Part shown: in pieces, positions 1-5,800 of the stretch | Position numbering within the stretch: position 1 is the stretch's first letter | Layout: each line of letters starts with the position of its first letter | Source: Candidatus Cloacimonadota bacterium | GTDB lineage: Bacteria; Cloacimonadota; Cloacimonadia; Cloacimonadales; TCS61 | Length of the DNA: 5,878 nucleotides | NCBI GenBank assembly: GCA_030638385.1 | Contig: DAOWES010000257.1 | Span: forward strand, 1 to 5,878 | Direction: 5' to 3' | The notes under the pieces: model-generated | Database searches by the model: none | Told to the model about the DNA's origin: nothing | Seen by the model: only the letters and a program-made list of their open reading frames with translations | Translations under genes and position numbers: made by a program

Positions 1-1
1 A

Positions 2-1177
2 TCACTTGAAGAGCAGATTTCTGAAGCGTCCAAACTTTTTGATGAGAAGAAAGATGCAGCTCTAAAACAGATGATAGAACAATTGCAAAAAGAGATGAGT
101 GAGAATGAATTGTCGCAAGATTTGCAGCAGGCAATAGGAAATTTGCAAGAAAAAAAAATGCAACAAGCAATGGAAAATCAGCAAAGTGCAATGCAGAAGA
201 TGCAAAATCTAAATCAAAAACTTTCTGAGATGTCCACTTTTATGAGTTCGATGAATATGAGCGCTAATATGGAAAGTCTCAATATTGCTATTAAAAGATT
301 ATTGATTTTTTCGGAAGATCATGAAGAACTTTCCAAGCGATACAATTATGATCCATATTTAATTATAGCGGATTTGATAGCGAATTATGAGGGTATTAAT
401 AAAACTGTGCAGGAACTTTATTCTACCCCGATGATTTTATTGATATTGGGGCCAAAATTTATTTATGATACAAATGGCGCGTCACGAAGTTTCCAAGAAT
501 TATTTTCTCATATAAATAATGCCCAAAACACTAAAGTGGAAGAATTTTTACATGATATTCAGAAAGGCTTAAATTTGATGATTTATGATTTGATTTTAGC
601 AAAAGATAATATGCAAAATTCCGGTGGTGGTGGCGGTGGAATGGAAAGCTTGATGCAATCTTTACAGCAAATGGGGCAGCAGCAGCAGATGATGAATATG
701 CTCTCTTTGGAGATGATGCAACAGATGGGGCAAAATGGCCGAATCAGCCAAGAGATGTATCAGCAATTGGGGAAAATGGCAGCCGATGAACAGCGGTTGG
801 CCGATAATCTCAAGCGTGCTATTCAGAATAATCCTGATGCTCAGAAACAAGTTAGCTCTTTAAATAAAATGATCGAAGATTTAGAAAATATTTCGAGAAA
901 TCTAAAACGTGGAAGAATTACACAGGACATTATTGATACACAAGAGCGGATTTTATCGAGATTATTAGATGCGCAGAAATCTATTCATAAACGTGAGTTC
1001 AGTAAAAAAAGAAAAGCTGAAAGTAGTGAAGTCGACGATTGGGATACCCCGGAAGAGATTAAAATGAAATTTGAAAAAATGCGGCGAAAAGCTCTATTGG
1101 AAGAAGATTATCAACAATATTCCAAAGAACATCAAGCACTCATCAAAGAGTATCTAAAGAAATTAAATGAAGATTAA
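2..1177 (+). CDS. DUF4175-like coiled-coil protein, C-terminal part (5' truncated by window edge)
   Basis: The frame is open to the left edge, so the Met codon at 71 is internal and the gene starts upstream. 391 residues are visible. Counting from Met 71, residues 1-70 are a Gln/Met-rich coiled coil and 71-180 a helical region. A Gly run (185-190) leads into a Met/Gln-rich stretch (191-236). Residues 238-315 form a charged coiled coil containing ERILSRLLDAQKS and a basic SKKRK patch, and the end reads ALIKEYLKKLNED. The block of the form GR-x-RQERILSRLLDAQ-x-RDFSKKRK, followed by a short tail ending near EYxxxL, is what I know from the C-termini of proteins annotated DUF4175 in Bacteroidetes, Gemmatimonadetes and relatives. 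Full-length members usually have N-terminal membrane helices and a large extracytoplasmic part, which would lie outside this window. The molecular function of the family is unknown to me. The next gene begins 3 bases after the stop, so the two are probably co-transcribed. Confidence 0.75.
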   Translation, partial: SLEEQISEASKLFDEKKDAALKQMIEQLQKEMSENELSQDLQQAIGNLQEKKMQQAMENQQSAMQKMQNLNQKLSEMSTFMSSMNMSANMESLNIAIKRLLIFSEDHEELSKRYNYDPYLIIADLIANYEGINKTVQELYSTPMILLILGPKFIYDTNGASRSFQELFSHINNAQNTKVEEFLHDIQKGLNLMIYDLILAKDNMQNSGGGGGGMESLMQSLQQMGQQQQMMNMLSLEMMQQMGQNGRISQEMYQQLGKMAADEQRLADNLKRAIQNNPDAQKQVSSLNKMIEDLENISRNLKRGRITQDIIDTQERILSRLLDAQKSIHKREFSKKRKAESSEVDDWDTPEEIKMKFEKMRRKALLEEDYQQYSKEHQALIKEYLKKLNED

Positions 1178-1180
1178 GCT

Positions 1181-2878
1181 ATGAAAAAATATATTTTTAC
1201 AATTTGGTTAAGTTTGTTTTGCCTGGTAGCTACTGCGCAAACAGATAAATTCATTTTATTGAAAAAAGCAAATAATATGCGAGCGCGTCGCCAATATGAG
1301 AAAGAGATAACCCTCTATTCCGATTGGCTGGAAACGCATCCTCAAGATCGAGATATTGCCGGCAAATTAATCGAAAGCTATCTGATAGTGTCCAAATTTG
1401 GCAAGGCGGAAAATCTTCTGCGAGAAAAGCGAGAGATTCTTTTACCGGAAGAGAAAGTAAAGTATGGAATCTTGATAAATCTAAAAAAAGGAAAACATAA
1501 AGAAGCGTTTAAATCGGCTTCAGTTTTTTTAGAAGATAATGAGAATATTTATAAATATGGGCAGATTGCAATGCTATTTGAGCGTAATCGGAATTATGAA
1601 TATGCCGAAAAGTTGATGTTAAAAGCAAGAGCTAAAGCAAATGATGAGCAACTTTATGCACATGAATTAGGGAATAATTATTTTTTCCAAGAAAAATACC
1701 GAGAAAGCATAAACGAATTTATCGGAATGTTGGAGAAAGATGAAAAATATTACAATCTTGTTTCTAGTAAAATTAAGCAGATGTTGGCTATTGATGAAAG
1801 TTTAATTGAGATTGTGCGAAAAGCGACTCATGAATCTTCAAGAAATAAAATCAAAGAGATTTATGGCAATGCTCTTGCCGATATTGGCGATTATGAGAAA
1901 GCTTTGGAAGAATATAACTCACTTTCAGATTCAAATTTACTACACTTTGCAGCTAAGCTAAAAAGTGAGGGAAAATACAAAGTTGCCAAATTAGCTTATT
2001 ATCAATTTATCGAGCGTCCGCATGATGCTTTGAAACAGGCGGATGTTAAATTGGAAATTGCCATAATTGCCATTATGCAAAATGATCTATTAGAAGCGGA
2101 AAAAGTTCTTCTGCAAATTTATCATGATGAGGAAATAGCCGCTAAACGTAATGCTTTTAGGATAAGCGCAAATCGTTACAGTCGAGAATTATTAGCGGAA
2201 ATTGCTTTGCGTAAACAAGATAGTAATGCCAAAGTTCTAAAATATTTAGAGGAAGCAAAGAGCTTTTGTCCGAATCAAATGCATAAGCAGGAAGTGGATC
2301 TGAAAATAACAAATATCTTGCTGATGAGTGGCAAATTTGATGACGCAATTGCACGAATCCAAACGGGTTATGAAAAGAATGATTTCGGTTCCAATACTTA
2401 TAAAGAGATTTTAATGTTAGATTATCTTGTCGCAACAATGCAGGGTGATGCGAAAGCAGATAGTTTATTGGGAGAAGTGATAATTAGTTCTCTCGGTAAC
2501 GAAAAAACTAATGATGCGTTGTTTTTGAAGGTAATTGCCGGTAACTTTTATGAGAAAGTTAGAATGAAGTTTTTTCAAGCATATCGTTTGCAAAATATTT
2601 ATCGAACTGAACAGGCAGTGAATATTTTGCAGGAAATTTATAACGAAAACAAAGATGAAATAATGCTTATCTTAGCCGGTGAATGGTCGCAGCAAATGGG
2701 GAATATTGAGGCTGCAACCGAATATTATCAGCATGAATTTTCTGATATTGATTTACAGGAATATGCTAAATTAAAACTTGTTGAGATCAATAATGATCAG
2801 AAGGAAATTGTTGAATTTTTGCAGGAAAAACCAAATTCAGTTTTTTCTTCTAAATTCAGGCTATTATATAAGGAATAG
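1181..2878 (+). CDS. Exported TPR-repeat protein
   Basis: A 565-residue protein. Residues 1-19 form a signal peptide: MKKY, a hydrophobic core, then A17-T-A19 before Q20 as a likely signal peptidase I site. No lipobox Cys follows, so a soluble periplasmic protein is expected. The rest is almost wholly helical, with degenerate tetratricopeptide repeats. The clearest helix-turn-helix units are near residues 158-190, 224-250, 254-283, 289-315, 371-400 and 493-522, with the usual small-residue/Ala and Tyr spacing (for example GDYEKALEEY at 236-245). TPR arrays bind other proteins, so a scaffold role is expected and no catalytic motif is visible. The start is fixed by the signal peptide. Ribosome binding looks weak (GAAG at 1169-1172), which suggests translational coupling to the upstream DUF4175-like gene 3 bases away. 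The partner or ligand cannot be told from the sequence. Confidence 0.85.
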   Translation: MKKYIFTIWLSLFCLVATAQTDKFILLKKANNMRARRQYEKEITLYSDWLETHPQDRDIAGKLIESYLIVSKFGKAENLLREKREILLPEEKVKYGILINLKKGKHKEAFKSASVFLEDNENIYKYGQIAMLFERNRNYEYAEKLMLKARAKANDEQLYAHELGNNYFFQEKYRESINEFIGMLEKDEKYYNLVSSKIKQMLAIDESLIEIVRKATHESSRNKIKEIYGNALADIGDYEKALEEYNSLSDSNLLHFAAKLKSEGKYKVAKLAYYQFIERPHDALKQADVKLEIAIIAIMQNDLLEAEKVLLQIYHDEEIAAKRNAFRISANRYSRELLAEIALRKQDSNAKVLKYLEEAKSFCPNQMHKQEVDLKITNILLMSGKFDDAIARIQTGYEKNDFGSNTYKEILMLDYLVATMQGDAKADSLLGEVIISSLGNEKTNDALFLKVIAGNFYEKVRMKFFQAYRLQNIYRTEQAVNILQEIYNENKDEIMLILAGEWSQQMGNIEAATEYYQHEFSDIDLQEYAKLKLVEINNDQKEIVEFLQEKPNSVFSSKFRLLYKE

Positions 2879-2897
2879 TGAAAACTCACTCTGACTG

Positions 2898-2971
2898 CGA
2901 GTCGGCTTTGCTTTAGCAAAACGATCTCGGGATTCGGCTACGAATCGGCTTTTCGTAGAAAAACGATTTCG
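2898..2971. repeat. Two tandem homologous hairpins (units A and B)
   Basis: Unit A (2898-2929) folds as CGAG-TCG pairing with CGA-(bulged T)-CTCG, enclosing a GC / A internal loop and an inner stem TTTGCT/AGCAAA with a TT loop. Unit B (2941-2971) has the same plan: CGAA-TCG with CGA-(bulged T)-TTCG, the same GC / A internal loop, and inner stem TTTTC/GAAAA with a GTA loop. The outer stem changes G-C in A to A-T in B, which is compensatory. B can alternatively fold as CTACGAA (2938-2944) with TTCGTAG (2952-2958). The hexamer TCGGCT occurs three times (2902, 2934, 2945). The units lie downstream of the TPR gene and upstream of the small membrane protein gene. Their role is unknown. They could be a non-autonomous interspersed repeat or act on the transcript end. 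Confidence 0.6.
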
Positions 2972-2972
2972 A

Positions 2973-2993
2973 CAAAAACGATCTCTGTTTTTG
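2973..2993. repeat. Hairpin C, AT-rich perfect dyad, weak terminator-like
   Basis: CAAAAAC (2973-2979) and GTTTTTG (2987-2993) are perfect inverted repeats around the loop GATCTCT. The stem carries A-runs on one side and T-runs on the other, so either strand gives a U-rich 3' arm. The stem is too AT-rich to be a convincing intrinsic terminator. The stretch AAAACGATCTC (2975-2985) is identical to 2918-2928 in unit A, so this appears to be a rearranged copy of the right arm of the neighbouring hairpin unit. It may weakly end transcripts of the DUF4175/TPR pair. Confidence 0.4.
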
Positions 2994-3018
2994 AAGAGGC
3001 TTGAAGTGAATATTTTAC

Positions 3019-3058
3019 ACACCCCGTCAGCTTCGCTGCCACCCCTCTATTAGAGGGG
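3019..3058. repeat. C/G-rich interspersed dyad element
   Basis: A C-rich patch in AT-rich DNA with two adjoining dyads. CAGC (3028-3031) pairs with GCTG (3035-3038). CCCCTCTA (3042-3049) pairs perfectly with TAGAGGGG (3051-3058) across a single central T. CACCCC occurs at 3020-3025 and 3040-3045 and again at 3072-3077. The composition and palindromic plan are like REP/MITE-type intergenic elements I know from many genomes. No T-run follows the stem, so it is not a standard intrinsic terminator, though it could pair strongly in RNA. The copy number in this genome cannot be seen from one window. Confidence 0.5.
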
Positions 3059-3079
3059 ATTTGTAGAACCTCACCCCGG

Positions 3080-3099
3080 TTCGTAGTAAAACGAGATCT
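3080..3099. repeat. Partial copy (unit D) of the hairpin repeat
   Basis: Positions 3080-3094 match 2952-2966 of unit B at 14 of 15 bases (TTCGTAG, one variable base, AAAACGA) and continue with GATCT. Only the right half of the unit is present. It lies between a CCTCACCCC block (3069-3077) and a GAGGAGAGGGAG block (3102-3113), which together look like the two sides of another C/G-rich dyad element. This suggests a mosaic built by insertion or recombination between repeats. Confidence 0.4.
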
Positions 3100-3145
3100 G
3101 CGAGGAGAGGGAGTTAGGATGGAATTATCTTAGAAGGAGAAAAGG

Positions 3146-3406
3146 ATGAATAGTAGAAGATTTGTTAACTTATTGTTATCAATATTATTGATGATTTTAT
3201 TTTTTAGATTTATTGGATTGCTGATAAGATTTTGGTACATTTCCATTCCGGTAATATTGGCTGCCTATTTCTATCTCAGAAAAAGAATTAGCATATTAAA
3301 TCATCATATGTTTGGCAAAAATTCAGATTCCCAAAGCGAACCCGGAAACGATGAAGATATTATTGATGCCGATTTTACCGTGGTAGATGAGGAAGATGAT
3401 GAGTGA
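3146..3406 (+). CDS. Small membrane protein with acidic DnaK-like C-terminal tail
   Basis: An 86-residue protein with a strong Shine-Dalgarno AAGGAG (3134-3139), 6 bases before the ATG. Residues 6-28 are a hydrophobic helix and 30-44 a second one, separated by a short Arg-Phe-Trp turn and followed by basic residues (RKR at 45-47). A Ser/Asn-rich linker leads to a very acidic tail. Residues 70-86 contain DIIDADFTVVDEEDD, close to the DVVDAEFEEV-type tail at the end of bacterial DnaK. By the positive-inside rule the basic segment and tail should be cytoplasmic, making a membrane hairpin. The last codons overlap the start of the Xer recombinase gene, so the two are probably translated together. 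I do not recognise the family, and small membrane proteins with similar acidic tails are common. A link to chaperone function would be speculation. Confidence 0.75.
   Translation: MNSRRFVNLLLSILLMILFFRFIGLLIRFWYISIPVILAAYFYLRKRISILNHHMFGKNSDSQSEPGNDEDIIDADFTVVDEEDDE
3389..3393 (+). promoter_or_regulatory. Ribosome binding site deciding the xer start
   Basis: GAGGA lies inside the end of the small membrane protein gene, 5 bases before the ATG at 3399. The other in-frame starts are poorer: ATG 3387 has no purine-rich site upstream, and ATG 3396 is only 2 bases from this one. The site favours 3399, which also gives a 298-residue product, the length of E. coli XerC and XerD. Confidence 0.5.
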
Positions 3407-4295
3407 TATCTTTGTTCATAACAAAGCTTATCTAAATAGTTTTCGATATCATTTAAAAGTAGAAAAGGGGCTTTCCGATAATAGTGTGAGTAGCTATTTC
3501 AGTGATATTAAAGATTTTTTTGAATATACCAATCAAAGAATCGAAGATATTACGGTTAGATTTGTTATCGATTATTTTGTCTCTTTGCAGCAAATTGGAT
3601 TAACAAATTCCTCTTTAGCGCGAAAGCGTAGTTCTTTAAAATCGTTTATTAGATTTTTGGAAGAAGAAGAGGTTGCGCTTAAATTAGATTTTTCCGAAAT
3701 TCCTCCCATAAAATATTCGCAAAAACTGCCGGATGTGCTAAGCTTGAAAGAGATGTTAAAATTTTTGGATTCAATTCCGGTAGCTACAGCTTTGGAATCT
3801 CGCAATAAAGCGATGCTTGAATTGATGTATGCCAGCGGTTTGCGTATTTCGGAAGTAATTGAGCTTACCATTCATGATGTGATTTGGGAAGAAGCTTTAG
3901 TGCGGGTAATGGGAAAAGGCAGTAAACAGAGAATTGTACCAATTGCCGAGGAATCTTTGGCTTTTCTAAAAAAATATTACCAAATTGATCGGCAAAGAAT
4001 ACTTAAAGAGAAGCAAACTGCTGTTCTGTTCTTAAATAGATTTGGGAACAAACTAAGTAGAATGGGGATTTGGAAGATGATAGATAAGCAAACTAAATTG
4101 GCGGGTATAAAGAAACACGTTTCTCCGCATACGTTTAGGCACTCTTTTGCTACCCATCTTCTGGAAGCGGGAGCAAATTTGCGAGTTGTGCAGATGTTAT
4201 TGGGACATTCGAGCATAAACACAACCCAGATTTATACGAATATAGATAATCGCTTTATTATTAAGGAACATAAACTGTATCATCCGAGAGGGTGA
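3399..4295 (+). CDS. xerD: XerC/XerD-type tyrosine site-specific recombinase
   Basis: A complete 298-residue enzyme expected to resolve chromosome dimers at a dif site by strand exchange, in the cytoplasm at the division septum. Counting from the ATG at 3399, residues 10-88 are the N-terminal SAM-like core-binding domain (KGLSDNSVSSYFSDIKDF). The catalytic domain shows R149 (SGLRISEV), K173 (MGKGSKQR), H244 and R247 (PHTFRHSFATHLL), H270 (LLGHSS) and the nucleophile Y279 (QIYTN). The spacings equal those of E. coli XerD, and the protein ends in a typical HPRG. The codon for Y279 is at 4233-4235. ATG 3387 is an alternative start adding four residues. The gene overlaps the small membrane protein gene by 8 bases (3399-3406). 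It lacks the extra motif typical of integron integrases and looks housekeeping. XerC and XerD cannot be firmly told apart here, so the symbol is provisional. Confidence 0.92.
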   Translation: MSDIFVHNKAYLNSFRYHLKVEKGLSDNSVSSYFSDIKDFFEYTNQRIEDITVRFVIDYFVSLQQIGLTNSSLARKRSSLKSFIRFLEEEEVALKLDFSEIPPIKYSQKLPDVLSLKEMLKFLDSIPVATALESRNKAMLELMYASGLRISEVIELTIHDVIWEEALVRVMGKGSKQRIVPIAEESLAFLKKYYQIDRQRILKEKQTAVLFLNRFGNKLSRMGIWKMIDKQTKLAGIKKHVSPHTFRHSFATHLLEAGANLRVVQMLLGHSSINTTQIYTNIDNRFIIKEHKLYHPRG

Positions 4296-4360
4296 GGAAA
4301 GGGTGGGGGAGGTTTTGGGTTTTTGGTTTTAGGTGGTTAGGTGGTAGGGTATTATTTTAG
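4286..4360 (+). other. Cytosine-free G/T-rich tract with G-quadruplex potential
   Basis: These 75 bases contain no C on the + strand and 35 G. The tract covers the last codons of the recombinase gene and most of the 88-base gap before the GIY-YIG gene. G-runs include GGG at 4301, GGGGG at 4305, GGG at 4317 and GGG at 4347. AGGTGG is repeated at 4331 and 4339, so a two-tetrad quadruplex with loops of 1-3 bases (4332-4349) is possible in DNA or RNA. TATTAT at 4350-4355 resembles a -10 box (5 of 6) but no good -35 precedes it. The tract marks the border between core and AT-richer accessory genes. Confidence 0.6.
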
Positions 4361-4383
4361 CCACAATTAAACAAAGGAGAAAG

Positions 4384-4923
4384 ATGTTAGAATCAATTGA
4401 TAATGAAATGTCAACGCAACTTGAATTGTTAAAAAAGGTTGTTGATAATATGGTTTTTAATGAAATGTGCCAATTTAAAATCAAAAAAGAAATTCAAGAA
4501 ATTCCTTGGAATGAATTAAAACTTTCGGGAATATATTTGATAGAGGTGAAAAATAATAATAACTTTTTAGATTTCAAAGGTTGGCTTAAAGATTTTAAAG
4601 AAAGGTGGGAAGACGACAAATATATCAAGAAGTTTACTCCCAATTTCAAAAAGAAGAGAATTCAAGCACATAGTGAATTAGGAAAATGGATTCCACTCTA
4701 TCTCGGTAAATCTAGAAATATAAGCAAAAGAGTAAATGAGCATATTTATAAAGAATTGCACAAACCAACTTTTGCAATGAAACTTTTTGCAAGAAAGAAT
4801 ATGAAAAATGAGACTTTTAAGTTAAGTATTATTCAGCTTGAAATAAAAAACTATGATACAATTGTTCCAAAAGTAGAAAGTCAATTTAGAAATTTAATAA
4901 ATCCGCTAATCGGGAAGCAATAA
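4384..4923 (+). CDS. GIY-YIG nuclease-like protein with long internal insertion
   Basis: A 179-residue protein with AAGGAG (4374-4379) 4 bases before the ATG. The parts of the GIY-YIG fold appear in order: SGIYLIEV (G49-I50-Y51), PLYLGKSRNISKRVNEH (Y106-L-G108, R111, R116, H120), and E165 in KVESQFRNL with N173-P174 in INPLIGK. In the family the two Tyr, the Arg and the Glu form the single metal-binding nuclease site, so all key residues seem present. Unusually, about 54 residues separate GIY from YLG, where 10-15 is usual. The insertion is charged and aromatic (W67, W75, K/R-rich at 82-92) and could bind DNA or a partner. Residues 1-40 are an extra helical N-terminus. The gene is 3 bases from the next one, is AT-richer than the upstream genes, and is likely an accessory gene of unknown target. 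DNA cleavage is inferred from the fold only. Confidence 0.75.
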   Translation: MLESIDNEMSTQLELLKKVVDNMVFNEMCQFKIKKEIQEIPWNELKLSGIYLIEVKNNNNFLDFKGWLKDFKERWEDDKYIKKFTPNFKKKRIQAHSELGKWIPLYLGKSRNISKRVNEHIYKELHKPTFAMKLFARKNMKNETFKLSIIQLEIKNYDTIVPKVESQFRNLINPLIGKQ

Positions 4924-4926
4924 AAA

Positions 4927-5712
4927 ATGCCTCTAAGAAAAGAATATATCGAACACAAAATATTCAAAAGGATAGAGAAAATGATTAACTTCTATAAAAA
5001 TTTTTCATTCTCTATTTTTGGGTTTATGACTCAAGGTACAAAAGCAGTTGGAAATATGGATTCTTATGTTTGCTCTTCTATTCAAGGCACTCTTGAATCA
5101 ATTAAATTAGTATTAATTAATGGACGCATTAATGATTCATATTCTTTACTTAGAAAATATTATGACTCTTCAGTAATAAACATTTATTCAAACCTTTTCC
5201 TAAACGACAATTATAGTATCGAAAATTTCATAGTAATTAAAATTAATGATTGGTTAAAAGGTAAAGAACAATTACCTAAATATAGAATAATGTCTCAATA
5301 TATCCGAAATTCAGAAAAACTTTCAGAAATAAATGATTTGTTATATAAAGATGATAGGTACAAAGAAATAAGAGATCGATGCAATGACCATACTCACTAT
5401 AATTTCTTTTACAATGTTCTATTGAATGACAACAAAATTTATTTGGAATATAGAATTAAAGCTTTAAATACTTTTGCTTACGACATTGAACAAATATTTA
5501 TTTTACATTTATCATATTTATTTTACTTAAATGATCATTATATGATTTCAAGTGATTATGTTGATAGTTTAGATTTAGGATTTACTCCTGAAAATGGTTC
5601 ACAATATTTTGTTGCTCCGTTTATTCAAAAGACTTTTGATGATTTCATTCAATATAATAGACCAGATATTGCAAAAAAAATAAAATCTCAAACTAATATG
5701 GATTTGGAGTAA
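4927..5712 (+). CDS. Uncharacterised HEPN-like protein
   Basis: A 261-residue, mostly helical, soluble-looking protein rich in Tyr, Asn, Ile and Lys, whose family name I cannot give. Residues 51-92 (SSIQGTLESI then GRINDSYSLLRKYYDS) resemble the helix found in HEPN-type families such as DUF5677, where LLR-x-x-x-E/D-like helices pack in a four-helix bundle. R149-D150-RCND-H155 fits the HEPN RNase motif R-[N/D/H]-x4-H, followed by HTHYNFF. A late hydrophobic helix (187-201) is probably part of the bundle rather than a membrane segment. The gene follows the GIY-YIG gene by 3 bases and shares its low GC, for example 16 of 60 bases at 5161-5220 and 12 of 60 at 5461-5520. The start at 4927 has only a distant GGGAAG. 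ATG 4981 (M19) is better placed behind AAAGGA and is a credible alternative. A toxin or defence role is inference. Confidence 0.6.
   Translation: MPLRKEYIEHKIFKRIEKMINFYKNFSFSIFGFMTQGTKAVGNMDSYVCSSIQGTLESIKLVLINGRINDSYSLLRKYYDSSVINIYSNLFLNDNYSIENFIVIKINDWLKGKEQLPKYRIMSQYIRNSEKLSEINDLLYKDDRYKEIRDRCNDHTHYNFFYNVLLNDNKIYLEYRIKALNTFAYDIEQIFILHLSYLFYLNDHYMISSDYVDSLDLGFTPENGSQYFVAPFIQKTFDDFIQYNRPDIAKKIKSQTNMDLE
4967..4972 (+). promoter_or_regulatory. Alternative ribosome binding site for the HEPN-like gene
   Basis: AAAGGA lies 8 bases before the in-frame ATG at 4981. That is a better site than the purines before ATG 4927 (GGGAAG at 4912-4917). It raises the chance that the protein starts at M19, losing 18 mostly charged residues. 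Use of both starts is also possible. Confidence 0.35.
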
Positions 5713-5720
5713 AAATAACT

Positions 5721-5800
5721 GTGGCTAACAAACGTGTCAGTGCTCTGAATGAAAGAAAAGCAAGAAAAGCACCGCACACGCCGACCATTACAGGCAATTT
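5721..5800. other. attC-like imperfect palindrome (possible degraded recombination site)
   Basis: A GC-richer island directly after the AT-rich HEPN-like gene. CGTGT-C-GTGCT on the left (5733-5744, with A5739 unpaired) pairs with AGCAC-G-ACACG on the right (5768-5780, with C5773 mismatched and C5775 bulged), around a 23-base loop. The left flank GGCTAACAAACG (5723-5734) resembles the start of integron attC sites (RYYYAAC core). On the right, GCCGACCATTACAGGC (5780-5795) lacks a clean GTTRRRY core. The imperfect stem with unpaired bases is attC-like, but the missing right core means it is degraded, unrelated, or another repeat. No integron integrase is in the window. Confidence 0.35.

Noticed and set aside
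662..850. Minus-strand open frame of 62 codons
   Set aside because: It is the complement of the Met/Gln-rich coding segment. Its His/Leu-rich product only mirrors CAG/ATG codons, and no ribosome site was seen.
2157..2438. Minus-strand open frame of 93 codons inside the TPR gene
   Set aside because: Shadow of a well-supported gene on the other strand, with no recognisable domain.
2973..2993. Strong rho-independent terminator
   Set aside because: The stem is nearly all A-T with no GC-rich core, so it was kept only as a weak terminator-like dyad.
3061..3089. Promoter for the small membrane protein gene (TTGTAG, 17 bases, TAGTAA)
   Set aside because: Only 3 of 6 matches in each box, and it lies in repeat-derived sequence.
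2898..3113. CRISPR array
   Set aside because: The repeats are few, uneven in length and spacing, and self-pairing, with no regular spacers.
3572..4222. Minus-strand open frames inside the recombinase gene
   Set aside because: The + strand encodes a complete Xer enzyme with all catalytic residues. The opposite frames show no family features.
3399..4295. Reading the tyrosine recombinase as an integrase that mobilised the neighbouring genes
   Set aside because: Length, spacing of catalytic residues and C-terminus match housekeeping XerC/XerD, and no phage or transposon genes or clear attachment repeats lie beside it.
5486..5530. Transmembrane helix in the HEPN-like protein
   Set aside because: The stretch (residues 187-201) contains Asp, Glu, Gln and His near its start and fits a buried helix of a soluble bundle better. 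No second segment or signal peptide was seen.
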